The position numbers and the translations under genes were made by a program. Shown one piece after another: positions 9,944 through 18,910 of a stretch of 38,518 bases of DNA (the first letter of the stretch is position 1; every line of letters starts with the position of its first letter). Source of the stretch: Nemertoderma westbladi (taxonomy: Eukaryota; Xenacoelomorpha; Nemertodermatida; Nemertodermatidae). Location: positions 1 through 38,518 of the forward strand of contig JAUCBJ010003657.1 in the NCBI GenBank assembly GCA_032718475.1, in the 5' to 3' direction. The notes under the pieces are model-generated. The model ran no database searches. It worked only from the letters and a program-made list of their open reading frames with translations, and was not told the DNA's origin.

Positions 9944-11665
9944 TCAAATTAGGGAAGTGGTCGTAGGAAGAGTATCTTGCCTTCCATGGTTTCCGGACAG
10001 TTTTCGGTCTCTTTCCAGTAAACCTAAGCGACCAGCTGGGCGATTAGGCTGTCGTGTTACTTCCTCCGCTCCCTTGGCCTGTCTAATCTTCGCCGTGGTA
10101 AGATGAAAAGGCCATTCATCTTCTTCTTTACTTAGGGAGTCGGGTCCACCTAACCAGCCGGGAGTATCTATCCGTTCTTGAGGAGTTGCTCCTCTGGAAG
10201 CGATGTCGGCTAGATGAATCATCTCGGGGCGATGTCTCCATTGATCTACATTGGAGTTAATATCGTCATTATCTGAGGAGTATGGTGTTCCCTCAGTGGG
10301 TTCGTCCACTTCACTGCTCCCCTCTTCCCAATCCTTTACTTGAAGTAGCCGGTCTTGTGGCAATCTTTCTTCAAGAGTTCTGCGGGAAGGGCCAGTAAAG
10401 TACCAACCTACTCTAGTTCTTACCGCATAAGTTTGTAATGGCTGCGGTTGAGCAGGCCGTTTCTCCAATGTCTCGAGCGCCTCATGCGCGTTTTGGCCGA
10501 TGAGGATTTGCACTCCAGGATAATCGGTTTGGAATCGAGGTATCTCAAGATGTTGGATGCTCTCGTCCTCGTCCCAGTTATAAGGTTCTACTTGGGTAGT
10601 AGCGAAGTTCTTTATTGCCACCATTTTTACTGACCTTATACTTTGTTCTCCTAATTTATCCTGTGGGGTGGACAACGCACCTATATAGTAATCTGCCATT
10701 ATGGTAGATTTCCAAACTGGCATAATTCCGGACATATTTAACTTAGTTCGGAATTTGGGTTGTCCAGCAAAGATGTCCTCGGCTAGTTCTTTGTCGATGA
10801 ATGTTCCTGTACTGCCGGAGTCAAGGAGGGCATTCACTATGTAACTCTTATTAGGACCGTGAACTCTTACCTGTACCACAGGAAATTCTCGTATTCCTAC
10901 GTGGGAGGTTGGAGCTTTCCAAGATGGTTGTCTGTCAAAGGTGGTTGGGGGGAACTCCGTGTTGGTGTCTTTTTCGTACGTAAGTGCTCGATACACTGCG
11001 GTATTTATTAGATAACAGGATTCGTTGGCATCGGAGAATTCATCCGTATAGAATCCTTCCCACTCAGAACTTTGGTCAGTGTCGTTCACATCACTGAATT
11101 GGACATGTGATTTGGGCTCACTTACCTGACTCGGGCGGTTTCGTTCGAATTCCGTGTGCAACAAGCTATGATGTTTCGCGCCGCACTTAGCACACCTTGC
11201 GTCAGAGTAACAGGTTCGCCGCTGGTGTCCGCGTCTGAGACAGTTATAACACAACCGCTTATCCCACAGGACTCCACGTCTATCTGCCAGGGATTTCTTT
11301 AGGAATTCTGCACACGCACTCAAACGGTGGGGCCCGTCGCACAGCGCACATTTTGGTTTGATGTTACTCACTTTACCTTGGGTAATGTTATGCACTTTCG
11401 CTCGTTCTTCGGGCTTTCTTACCTGAATTCTGTTGGGAGACTGAGGAGGGGTCTTGGCAACCTGTTCTCTCCTATCATTGGTTCGAGACTTGTATTTACT
11501 TACGTCTTTTGGGGTTTTGTGGTCATAGTAAGATCTTGCTGTGTCTTTCCCGCTGTCCTCATCTTGAGAAGCTTGGCTTTCGCCGTCGTCAGTATAACAT
11601 ACTGGGTTTACCCTTCTCCTAGTAACTGGTTTCTCACTTTTCCGATGTTTTTTCTCTAGACTGCT
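9944..11665 (-). CDS. Pro frame of BEL/Pao-like element: zinc knuckles, aspartic protease, pol-border remnant
   Basis: The frame is open from 11665 and stops at TGA 9944. It has no ATG before the zinc cluster. The 483-residue part from GTG 11395 carries C16-C19-H23-C28, a CCHC knuckle at C50-C53-H58-C63, and a CxxC-xxx-HH-xxLLH cluster (about 68-80), the arrangement usual before the protease of BEL/Pao elements. The retropepsin site is LLDSGSTGTF with catalytic Asp192, and LLIG-like VQILIGQNAHEAL follows near 295-307. After about residue 340 a short acidic stretch leads straight into WRHRPEMIHLADIASRG (386-402) and a W-GGPDSL block. In complete family members that block lies after RT and RNase H, so roughly 700 residues appear to have been cut out in frame; that size is my estimate. 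The frame overlaps Gag by 32 nt in +1. Confidence 0.88.
   Translation of the reverse strand, partial: SSLEKKHRKSEKPVTRRRVNPVCYTDDGESQASQDEDSGKDTARSYYDHKTPKDVSKYKSRTNDRREQVAKTPPQSPNRIQVRKPEERAKVHNITQGKVSNIKPKCALCDGPHRLSACAEFLKKSLADRRGVLWDKRLCYNCLRRGHQRRTCYSDARCAKCGAKHHSLLHTEFERNRPSQVSEPKSHVQFSDVNDTDQSSEWEGFYTDEFSDANESCYLINTAVYRALTYEKDTNTEFPPTTFDRQPSWKAPTSHVGIREFPVVQVRVHGPNKSYIVNALLDSGSTGTFIDKELAEDIFAGQPKFRTKLNMSGIMPVWKSTIMADYYIGALSTPQDKLGEQSIRSVKMVAIKNFATTQVEPYNWDEDESIQHLEIPRFQTDYPGVQILIGQNAHEALETLEKRPAQPQPLQTYAVRTRVGWYFTGPSRRTLEERLPQDRLLQVKDWEEGSSEVDEPTEGTPYSSDNDDINSNVDQWRHRPEMIHLADIASRGATPQERIDTPGWLGGPDSLSKEEDEWPFHLTTAKIRQAKGAEEVTRQPNRPAGRLGLLERDRKLSGNHGRQDTLPTTTSLI
11634..11665 (-). promoter_or_regulatory. 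Gag/Pro overlap: candidate +1 frameshift site or 1-nt indel
   Basis: The Pro frame is open from 11665 and Gag stops at 11634-11636, giving a 32 nt window. It contains a run of six A on the minus strand (11648-11653 on the plus strand read as T) and ends AAG-TGA. Loss of a single A would place Gag and Pro in one frame, so this is either a one-base change in the homopolymer (natural or a sequencing error) or programmed +1 recoding at the TGA. Confidence 0.5.
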
Positions 11666-14552
11666 TTATGAGTTGTAGTTTGACTTCACCGTCTAGGAAT
11701 GACATGAGATCAGCCATGGTAGGGCTCCGTCGTTGTTGCTCCATCATATACAACACTTTCTTGTCCCAGCAAGTACATACTCCACCCTTTGGTAAAGTAG
11801 AGACTATGGCTCCAATAACCATAGAACTCTGATATTCATGAGACTTACCTAACCAATCCAATTGTCGACAGATCTCTTGAATCTCATCGGAAAACTCTAT
11901 AATCTCGTTACTAAGGAATTTTCGGGGAGCTACTAATTTTGCATACAAATACTTAGCTATGTTATCCTTATTACCATACCTGGTGTTTAATGTATCCCAA
12001 ACTTGTCTTAATCCATTTGGATGTCCAATAAACTTCAACGCCATTAACTTGGGAGGTCCTTCCAAACATTTGATGAGGAATCTCAGTTTCTCTCCGCTAG
12101 ATAGTACAGAGTTCTGTATGCTATCTTCGTAATATTCATTAAAAGGTAACCATTTCATCTCGTCCCCATTGAATTTGACGATTTCTCCCACTTTGACTGC
12201 TTGGCGGGCTTCTGTTCTAGCCATCTGACGCGTAAAGCTTTCTTGGGCCATCGTGTTATTTAATATCGAATTATCGGTATATAAATTTCTCGGATTATTA
12301 TCAGGTCTATAGGGAATATCATTACCAACAGGTTTATAATCACCCTTAATAGGGTTTGCTATAGGAGTTTCTACTTCACTAGCAGTATAGATGCGTGTAG
12401 GCTCCACACCTTGCGCATGAAATATTTCAGGCCTAACAGGTTGACACATTGTTACAGGGGGTGTTGGTATGCCCCTTTTTACATTTACTAATTTATCGCG
12501 TTCTAGCGCGATACTTTGCTGCACTTCTTGCAGCTCTAACCTACTTTCCCTGACAGTTCCCCTGAACTGGTGGACCGTCTCCTGCATCTGTCCGAGCAGG
12601 ACATTCATCCCCCTCCATCCCTCTTCCACCCACTCGACCGCCGAAGCGGGAGTCGCCAACGTTGTGGCGGGCGGGCGAGGGACTACGGGCGACCAATCCA
12701 TTCGCTCGGAGTCCATGACAGGAACCATTTCAGGGGCTATTCTACTAGGCACTGATAGTTTCGTGCTGTGTAAAGGGAATTTAGAGGTTGCTCCCTGGAA
12801 TACAGGTGTCTCTAGCACCGGAGTGGTGGCTTCGAGAACAGGCCTAATTATTTCAGGCTCATCTGTTATAGTAGGGAGTCTACTTACAGTAACAATTCGG
12901 TCTGTGGGTCCTGCACTACTTACGGCTGTGCTAGCTAGTTGTCTTCTAACAGCTGGAGGTAAATCAGGCAATTTCTGACGGGGAGACGTTCTTTTACGCC
13001 TACTTAGACGAGACCTATTTCCTCCACCTTCAGGGTCGGTGGTGTCTCCTTCCTCCGATGATGTATAGCCTTGTCGTTTGGAAGTAGATCGACTCATCAT
13101 TTGCATTCGGCTATCCGTTAACCGTTTATTTATACTATCTTGACTTTCCTGAATATTTTCCAACGCTAGCTGGGCGATCTCGTCAGACGCTCTCCTTTCT
13201 GCTTCGGCCAATGCCTCCGCCGCTTTTCTTTCTGCCTCTGCAACTGCAGTCTTTCTTTCTGCCTCTGCCTCTGCCTCTGCTTCTGCGGCCTTTCTTTCTG
13301 CTGCCTTTCTTTCTGCTTCTGCCTCCGCGGCCTTTTTTGCCGCTTCCACTGCCGCTGCCGCTTTTGCCGCTGATTCTACCTTTCGGTCCTCTATCTGTTT
13401 TTTCTTAACTTGTTCTTCCTGGGCTCTAGCGATGCGGAGTTGTTCATCAAATTTAGCTTGGTTTGCAGCTAACATTTCAATATCAATTGCGTCCAACACA
13501 TGCTTGGTTCCTTCACTATTAGGGGAAAGTCCAGCCAGCCGTCTTCTCAACTCCTCGTCTCCTAGGAATCTCTGATAGTCTGATAGATAGATATCAATGT
13601 CGTCTCTCGGTCGCGGTCTCTCTGATGTCACTTCACTTTCCACTTGAGAAAAGGTGGCATTGGTCGATTCTTCGTAGGTTGGTCGCTCAGCCAACCGGGA
13701 TTTCCACTGGGCTGTTTCTTGAACCTTGAGACCTACCCGCTGGAACCAAGTCTTGACAGCAACTTGCAGCGACGTGTCCTGCCTTCTTTTGGAAGTTTCC
13801 TCAAAGGCCGATAGGATCAGTCTGATGCGTAGAGTTCTTTCGCGTACTTGATAAAGCAGCTCTTCCTGCTCTTGGGGTCCTTTTGGTTGTCGAAACAGTT
13901 GTTCTTCTAGTCTCTCTAAGGAGCCGAAGAATCCCTGCACATATCCTGCTGCCGACCTCTTCCAAACAGCTGGATCCATTGTATCTTTAGCCACTCCCAT
14001 CCGGTATATTTCTTCCCAAGTAGCTTCTGACAAATCTAACGGGAATCCGGGTCCGGGAAAGTTCCATTGTGACTCGACAATAGACATCAATTCTTCCCTT
14101 GCGTATCCCGCATAACTATCCTGGGTCGATCGCTTATTCCTCGCCCAATCGCCTTGGTGTTCCTCCACCGCAATCAAGATCGTAGTTAGTACTGCGGCGG
14201 GAAGAGTTAGAAGGGGATCCGAGTAAGCTGTATCCACCATCTTCACTCCGCGTTCGGGAATCAGCTCGACAGTATCCGAACTACTGGAGCTATCGGGTCG
14301 CTTGGAACTAGGTTCTTGACCAAGACGTTGCTGCGATAGGCCAGCTGCCTCTCGATTCCGTTTGACCTGGGCTCGAGTGCCTATGATAGACCTATGGTGG
14401 ATTAGCTTAGGGTCTGATACTACTGGAGGAGTGACCTTTCTTTTAGTAGGAGGTGAACTGAACTCCTTTCTTAATCGTTCCACACTCCTATCCTTGTCAC
14501 AGATGGTTATATCAAGTAGACTATCCGATAGGTTTTGTTGTGTGTCAGACAT
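11634..14552 (-). CDS. Gag of BEL/Pao-like element (972 aa)
   Basis: Starts ATG 14552 and ends TGA 11634. Residues ~790-960 match the BEL/Pao Gag domain (DUF1759-type): a lysine-phenylalanine-x-GD start, the W-x-x-F block, an LSSGEKLRFLIKCL-type helix, then L-x-x-RYG. This is the particle-forming region. Residues ~358-470 form a very regular Ala/Glu/Lys/Arg coiled coil, and a second predicted helix lies at ~640-690. The N-terminal ~350 residues and the Pro/Thr-rich linker (510-640) are not recognised. The protein is longer than usual for BEL/Pao Gags because of this N-terminal half. The zinc knuckles are not in this frame but in the following +1 frame (Pro). Confidence 0.9.
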   Translation of the reverse strand: MSDTQQNLSDSLLDITICDKDRSVERLRKEFSSPPTKRKVTPPVVSDPKLIHHRSIIGTRAQVKRNREAAGLSQQRLGQEPSSKRPDSSSSSDTVELIPERGVKMVDTAYSDPLLTLPAAVLTTILIAVEEHQGDWARNKRSTQDSYAGYAREELMSIVESQWNFPGPGFPLDLSEATWEEIYRMGVAKDTMDPAVWKRSAAGYVQGFFGSLERLEEQLFRQPKGPQEQEELLYQVRERTLRIRLILSAFEETSKRRQDTSLQVAVKTWFQRVGLKVQETAQWKSRLAERPTYEESTNATFSQVESEVTSERPRPRDDIDIYLSDYQRFLGDEELRRRLAGLSPNSEGTKHVLDAIDIEMLAANQAKFDEQLRIARAQEEQVKKKQIEDRKVESAAKAAAAVEAAKKAAEAEAERKAAERKAAEAEAEAEAERKTAVAEAERKAAEALAEAERRASDEIAQLALENIQESQDSINKRLTDSRMQMMSRSTSKRQGYTSSEEGDTTDPEGGGNRSRLSRRKRTSPRQKLPDLPPAVRRQLASTAVSSAGPTDRIVTVSRLPTITDEPEIIRPVLEATTPVLETPVFQGATSKFPLHSTKLSVPSRIAPEMVPVMDSERMDWSPVVPRPPATTLATPASAVEWVEEGWRGMNVLLGQMQETVHQFRGTVRESRLELQEVQQSIALERDKLVNVKRGIPTPPVTMCQPVRPEIFHAQGVEPTRIYTASEVETPIANPIKGDYKPVGNDIPYRPDNNPRNLYTDNSILNNTMAQESFTRQMARTEARQAVKVGEIVKFNGDEMKWLPFNEYYEDSIQNSVLSSGEKLRFLIKCLEGPPKLMALKFIGHPNGLRQVWDTLNTRYGNKDNIAKYLYAKLVAPRKFLSNEIIEFSDEIQEICRQLDWLGKSHEYQSSMVIGAIVSTLPKGGVCTCWDKKVLYMMEQQRRSPTMADLMSFLDGEVKLQLIKQSREKTSEK

Positions 14553-15772
14553 ATTCAGTTATACAGTTGAATGCCTACTGCTATAGTTTCAGTTAAAGCA
14601 AATCTAGTAATTCAGTAAGACTGTTGGCCTAGTACCGGTAATTAATTACAATATATTAGGATACCGGTATACACTTATAATATATATAAGTATTGCAGAC
14701 TAGGTTTGTTACAGAATACCGGTATATAATTACAGTGCAAATATATACAACTATATAATAAGCCTATTATAGATACCGGTATGTCAATTATTTAGGATAA
14801 TTGAATTTCTGAAATTATAAGGTTACTTAGTTACTTGAGTTTACTCTATTACCGTTATTTTAGCAGTAGTCCAACTGATATTAAGACCTAATTGTTGTAT
14901 GACAGGCCTACTAGTTTATAAATCTTTTAAGTTGATTTATAATATTTATATATATATACCCTGATGATAAGGGGTTTTGTTACAATACTGAAATAGATGT
15001 TACTATTTCTGGGAAATAATCACTACACAGAAGCTGTGCGCTCTCAGTGAAGTGCTACTTGTTGGACACTAAAACGAATAATCCTACTAGTCTACGTTAC
15101 TTATCTACTAATTACTTACAATATTGGTGAGATTACAATCTCTAATAAACACACGAAAAAACTATACGTACGAAATTTTAGGGTAATTTAACAGGGAAAC
15201 TACGAACCAGTCTAGCAAAGGGTTAGGAATTCTGGTTATTACAACGGACAGGATAATACGGTATTTGAAAATAATAAGCAGAAGTAATATACTGCGTTGT
15301 CCAGATAGAAAAATACCACCGCCTGACGACCTACAGCCGTATCGTTATAGGTACTACGTTATGTATCACGGAGTGTTCCTACCTAGAAGTTAATAGAGCT
15401 AACGAATGTGCCTATCAACCACTTTACAACACAAATATAACGCCTACACTAATTACTTTCGGAAAGCACTGTACACTAAACCCTAAATTAGGTACAAGTA
15501 CTTGTAAAACAGATAACCAGTAGTTAAATATACTTGAACAGTTAAAAGAACCACAGCATCTGCTGGAGTGACCGGAGCACAAAGTCACCAGTCTTTACCT
15601 ACGCCAAGCAGCCCGTGTAGTACCGGGGTTAATTTAACTATAACGGTATGTATAACAAACACAATTACTGTAGGAATAAACTTGGGGACATGAATGTTGC
15701 GAGTAATCGCATAAACTCTGAATAATAAATATTACGCTACCCGTACAGAATACTCAAATAAAATACAAACCA

Positions 15773-16300
15773 AAATGCTGGCAGACTACTATCAAGCCTA
15801 AACAAACTACAGTATGTGCAGATTCCGAAACTGTTAGTTAGTATGCGCGCTAATACGGTAGTACGACTTATTCTTTAGCAGGGGGTTGACCTTACAACTA
15901 CGAGTTGCCCCAACTTACTAACTGGCACTTTATCAGACTTACTCTACACACGCAGCTGTTCCTTCAGACCTAACAACAGCCAGACAACAATCCAGCCTAC
16001 AAATATCTGAATAATTTTACGGTACCTGAACAGACTATACAAACAATACAGGATAAACGCTGACGGACTACTATCAAGCCTAAATAAACTACAGTATATG
16101 CAGATTCCGAAATTGTTAGTTAGTATGCGCGCTAATACGGTAGTACGACTTATTCTTTAGCAGGGGGTTGACCTTACAACTACGAGTTGCCCCAACTTAC
16201 TAACTGGCACTTTATCAGACCTACTCTACACACGCTGTAATCTTCAAGCCTAACAACAGTCAGACAACAGTCCAGCCTACAATGATCTGAACAATCTGAG
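15773..16300. repeat. ~240 bp direct duplication in the leader
   Basis: Copies at about 15773-16014 and 16055-16296, offset 282 bp, share long identical blocks, including ACTACTATCAAGCCTAAA, TTAGTATGCGCGCTAATACG and CAGGGGGTTGACC. Only scattered substitutions separate them. Confidence 0.88.
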
Positions 16301-16462
16301 CAGACTTACACGTCTTCAGCTCAATATTAACTTACTAGGAAATAAAACCGACAGAAATAAATAAGCTCCAAAAGAAACAAGGGGTGTACAGTCCCTAATC
16401 TCTTAAACAGCCTACCGGTATATAATAATCAAAATCGAATAATACTAATGTACTTATACAGC

Positions 16463-16588
16463 AGTACCGGTTATGACAGTTGGGCCTACTGACCTACAGA
16501 AGTACCGGTTCTGGCAGTTGGGCCTACTGACCTACAGCAGTACCGGTTCTGGCAGTTGGGCCTACTGACCTACAGAAGTACCGGTTCA
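16463..16588. repeat. 38 bp tandem repeat (about 3.3 copies) in the leader
   Basis: Units start AGTACCGG at 16463, 16501, 16539 and 16577, each 38 bp apart, and contain CAGTTGGGCCTACTGACC. Positioned ~370 nt from the 5' LTR. Confidence 0.92.
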
Positions 16589-16957
16589 GGTTTACCGGTC
16601 GACCGGTACTTAGCAACCTTATTGCTTACTGCAATAAGAACGTATAACTGTTATTGTACGCGCTTTTGGAGACCTTTAGCAGTTTAACCTGCCAAAATTT
16701 ATATGTCTCTTGTTGGTAAATTGATTTTATAAGAATGACAAGATTTAATACAAAATAAACACAACATTAGCCGAAGCCAGCCTGTGCGCGTTCATTCACC
16801 CGATGGCTACGCCCGGGAGACTGGATTCGTGTGCTTAGATTTATTGCAGTGAAGCCTACGTGTATTATTCGATTGATCAGTAATATATAATCTCTGATAA
16901 ATATTATTCACTTTCGGGAAATATTAACAGTTCCTTTAGGACGTGGCGCTCTATCTA

Positions 16958-17793
16958 TGTAAACAAAGTTATGACTTATACTACACACAACGATATGGCT
17001 TAGAATTCACGTATGAGACGCATTCTTTAGGAAATGCTTAGTTATCAATCACAATCTCGATCATACACACTACCGGTACCGCACAATACTGCTCACTGGT
17101 TTGCCGACAGTTACTGACTTTGATCACACATAAAGAGAACAGCAATTGACTCATGTAGTGGCTATCAAATAGCATTAGATTCAATACAAACCACAATAAT
17201 ATACGTCGCAATTGTTATAAATAGCCTGTCTCTCTAACCTGTTATTTGTTGATATTCTCCAAATAATAACATCCAACTAACTGACACAAATGATCACAAA
17301 CAGTAAAGCAGTAAGACGGTAGGTTAAGATAAGATATGATGTGTGTGATACACTGATATGAATTGAGTTGATAACAGTTATACGTTCTATAATCTAAGCC
17401 GACTAATATTTCTTATAAAATCAGAGAATGAATTGATTCTATAGCCGTTGTTTCTGGCTTAGAGATAAACACGTGACAGAAAGATCTAAATACTAAGAAT
17501 ACAAGCTACTCTTATGTTACAAGGGATCCCGTTCAACACATGGAAAGAGCATACAGATAGGATTTTCAGTTCAGTAGCTCTGTGATAGGTCAAAATCAAA
17601 ACCAACTCAAATCCTATTGGCAGATACATAAGGCAGGGCTTATTGGCAACTTTCCTCCAGGGAAGAGCAATCAGCCAATCAACGAGTAACTCGTACCATT
17701 CAAACCAAAGATCCCCCTTTAGAGTATTCCAGCTCTTGGGGGGAACTGATTAGCAAAGCAAAATGAATCAGTGATCCCGCAAAAGCTTTTACA
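16958..17793 (-). repeat. 5' LTR of the BEL/Pao-like element (right copy, 836 bp)
   Basis: On the minus strand it reads TGTAAAAGC...GTTTACA, with proper TG...CA ends and a 6 bp inverted terminus. Identical to the left LTR except for one clear substitution and a 30 bp deletion (between CTAACCTGT and TATTTGTTG, near 17242). The diverged third copy at 36325-37207 retains sequence in that interval, so the deletion is derived in this copy. Confidence 0.93.
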
Positions 17794-17950
17794 GTCTCAT
17801 AAAGGCAATCAAAGGCGGCAAGTATTAAGACCTTTATAGAACAATTATTAGTAACTAACCTTAGTATAGATACCACTGCGTGTTAGTTATCACTTTAAAT
17901 TACATTCTTATGATTAACTGTCAAAGAAAGACCGCTGCCGCCTGGCTTCC
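17794..17950. repeat. Interspersed repeat R, copy 1, right part
   Basis: Resumes GTCTCATAAAGGCAATCAAAGGCGG and follows copies 2 and 3 to about CGCCTGGCTTCC (17950), after which it diverges into the 17910-18063 duplicated segment. Confidence 0.8.
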
Positions 17951-18028
17951 AGTTACATACAGACTGCCGGCACCGGCCTACCAGTTACAGACAGGGGCGT
18001 CGCCAATTTTTACATCAATGTAATTTAC

Positions 18029-18439
18029 TTGAACAGTGAAAAAATAATAATAAAATTAAAGGTGCCGGTGTTCAACCCGCTGGCGGACACCAACGCAGCG
18101 ATGTCGCTGGACGCCGCCCACCTCCATCACGAGGCGAGGAAGATCTGTGAGGTTGAGCACTCAACCTTCACCCCCCTCATATTTTCCGCGTTCGGGGGCA
18201 TGGCGCCGGTTGCGAAGCAGTTTGTTAAGCGGCTGGCGGTGTCGGAGAAATGACAGGTTCCCTACCCGGAGTCGGTAGCGTGGGTGCGGCGACGCATCAA
18301 CTTCGCCTTACTCCGGTCGTCCCTGATGTGCCTCCGTGGGTTCCGGTCGGCCGTTAGAAGACCGGAGCGGGCAGCGGTGGTGGACGCGTCCATTGTGGGG
18401 GCGAACGCGGACTCGGACCCCGGACGGCTTGGATCTTAG
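18029..18439 (+). pseudogene. 3' end of a retrotransposon pol ORF, one in-frame stop
   Basis: One continuous frame of 137 codons interrupted only by TGA at 18251-18253 and ending at TAG 18437. The first codons (18029 to about 18060) come from the flanking repeat. Recognisable blocks are FTPLIFSAFGGMAPVAKQFVKRLA, and after the stop WVRRRINFALLRSSLMCLRG. This pair of blocks is a known C-terminal tail in many invertebrate reverse-transcriptase ORFs (recognition from memory). The segment is far more GC-rich than its surroundings. It is followed by a 3' region ending in an A tract at 18629-18638, which fits a 5'-truncated retrotransposed copy. Confidence 0.6.
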
Positions 18440-18738
18440 ATGTTAGAGGTCTGGCAGGTTTTGTTGGGTACCGGCAGTAGTGGCAGACTGGTGAACTGAA
18501 CCAATTTGTATTGTTGCTAGGTAACAGTTTGAATCAGCTGGTGGTGGGTTATTTTTGTACTTGTTTATGTGCGTTTTTATATGTGAATTATTGTTTGTTT
18601 ATATCATAATATACGGAGGCTTTTGAGTAAAAAAAAAATTATTATTCAATATTATACAGATATACAGTAGGCCTATGATTGATTTAAAGATTGTCAATTG
18701 TAAATTGAAAGATTGTTAAAGATTATCAGTATTTCATC
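18440..18738. other. 3' untranslated part of the pol fragment and AT-rich flank
   Basis: Non-coding. It contains the A tract (18629-18638) that probably ends the retrotransposed copy, then ~100 bp of AT-rich sequence before the second copy of the flanking repeat. Confidence 0.5.
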
Positions 18739-18910
18739 TCCTAATTAACTGTCACAGAAAGACTGCTGCCGCCTGGCTTCCAGTTACATACAGACTGCTG
18801 GCACCTGCCTACCAGTTACAGACAGGGGCGTCGCTAATTTTTACATCAATGTAATTTACTTGAACAGTGAAAAATAAAATTAAAGGTTACTAAATTACAA
18901 CACTCCAAAT

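Larger units (their letters stand above)
14553..16957 (-). other. Long 5' leader of the LTR element (2.4 kb, non-coding)
   Basis: Lies between the 5' LTR and the Gag ATG and has no ORF of note. It is AT-rich, contains many ACCGGT palindromes, a ~240 bp direct duplication and a 38 bp tandem repeat (listed separately). The bases next to the LTR on the minus strand read TAGATAGAGCGCCACGTCC. I find no TGG-initial sequence immediately after the LTR that would be an ordinary tRNA primer-binding site. The first ~145 nt of this leader is conserved in a diverged copy at 37208-37353. Confidence 0.7.
2798..17793 (-). mobile_element. ~15 kb BEL/Pao-type LTR retrotransposon lacking RT, RNase H and integrase
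   Basis: Defined by two near-identical direct LTRs enclosing five open frames, all on the minus strand. Gag carries a BEL/Pao-like C-terminal domain. Pro carries a BEL/Pao-like zinc cluster, protease, and a short peptide from the RNase H/integrase border. No RT motif (such as the YxDD region) is present in any frame I examined. Three additional ORFs occupy the position where an env would lie, but lack signal peptides and membrane segments. Intact frames together with near-identical LTRs point to recent movement using enzymes supplied by another element. No target-site duplication is visible: the left flank ends GACAA and the right flank begins GTCTC. Confidence 0.88.
17910..18890. repeat. ~150 bp direct repeat flanking a pol fragment
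   Basis: 17910-18063 and 18739-18890 are near-identical (AACTGTCA-AGAAAGAC.GCTGCCGCC ... TTACTTGAACAGTGAAAAA). They bracket the retrotransposon fragment at 18029-18638. The repeated unit is much too long for a target duplication, so this is a local duplication or two neighbouring copies of a small repeat. Confidence 0.85.

Noticed and set aside
12469-13408. Plus-strand frames (169, 61 and 65 codons) opposite Gag
   Set aside because: Antisense shadows of the Gag frame, including the Leu/Pro/Phe-rich mirror of the Ala/Glu/Lys coiled coil.
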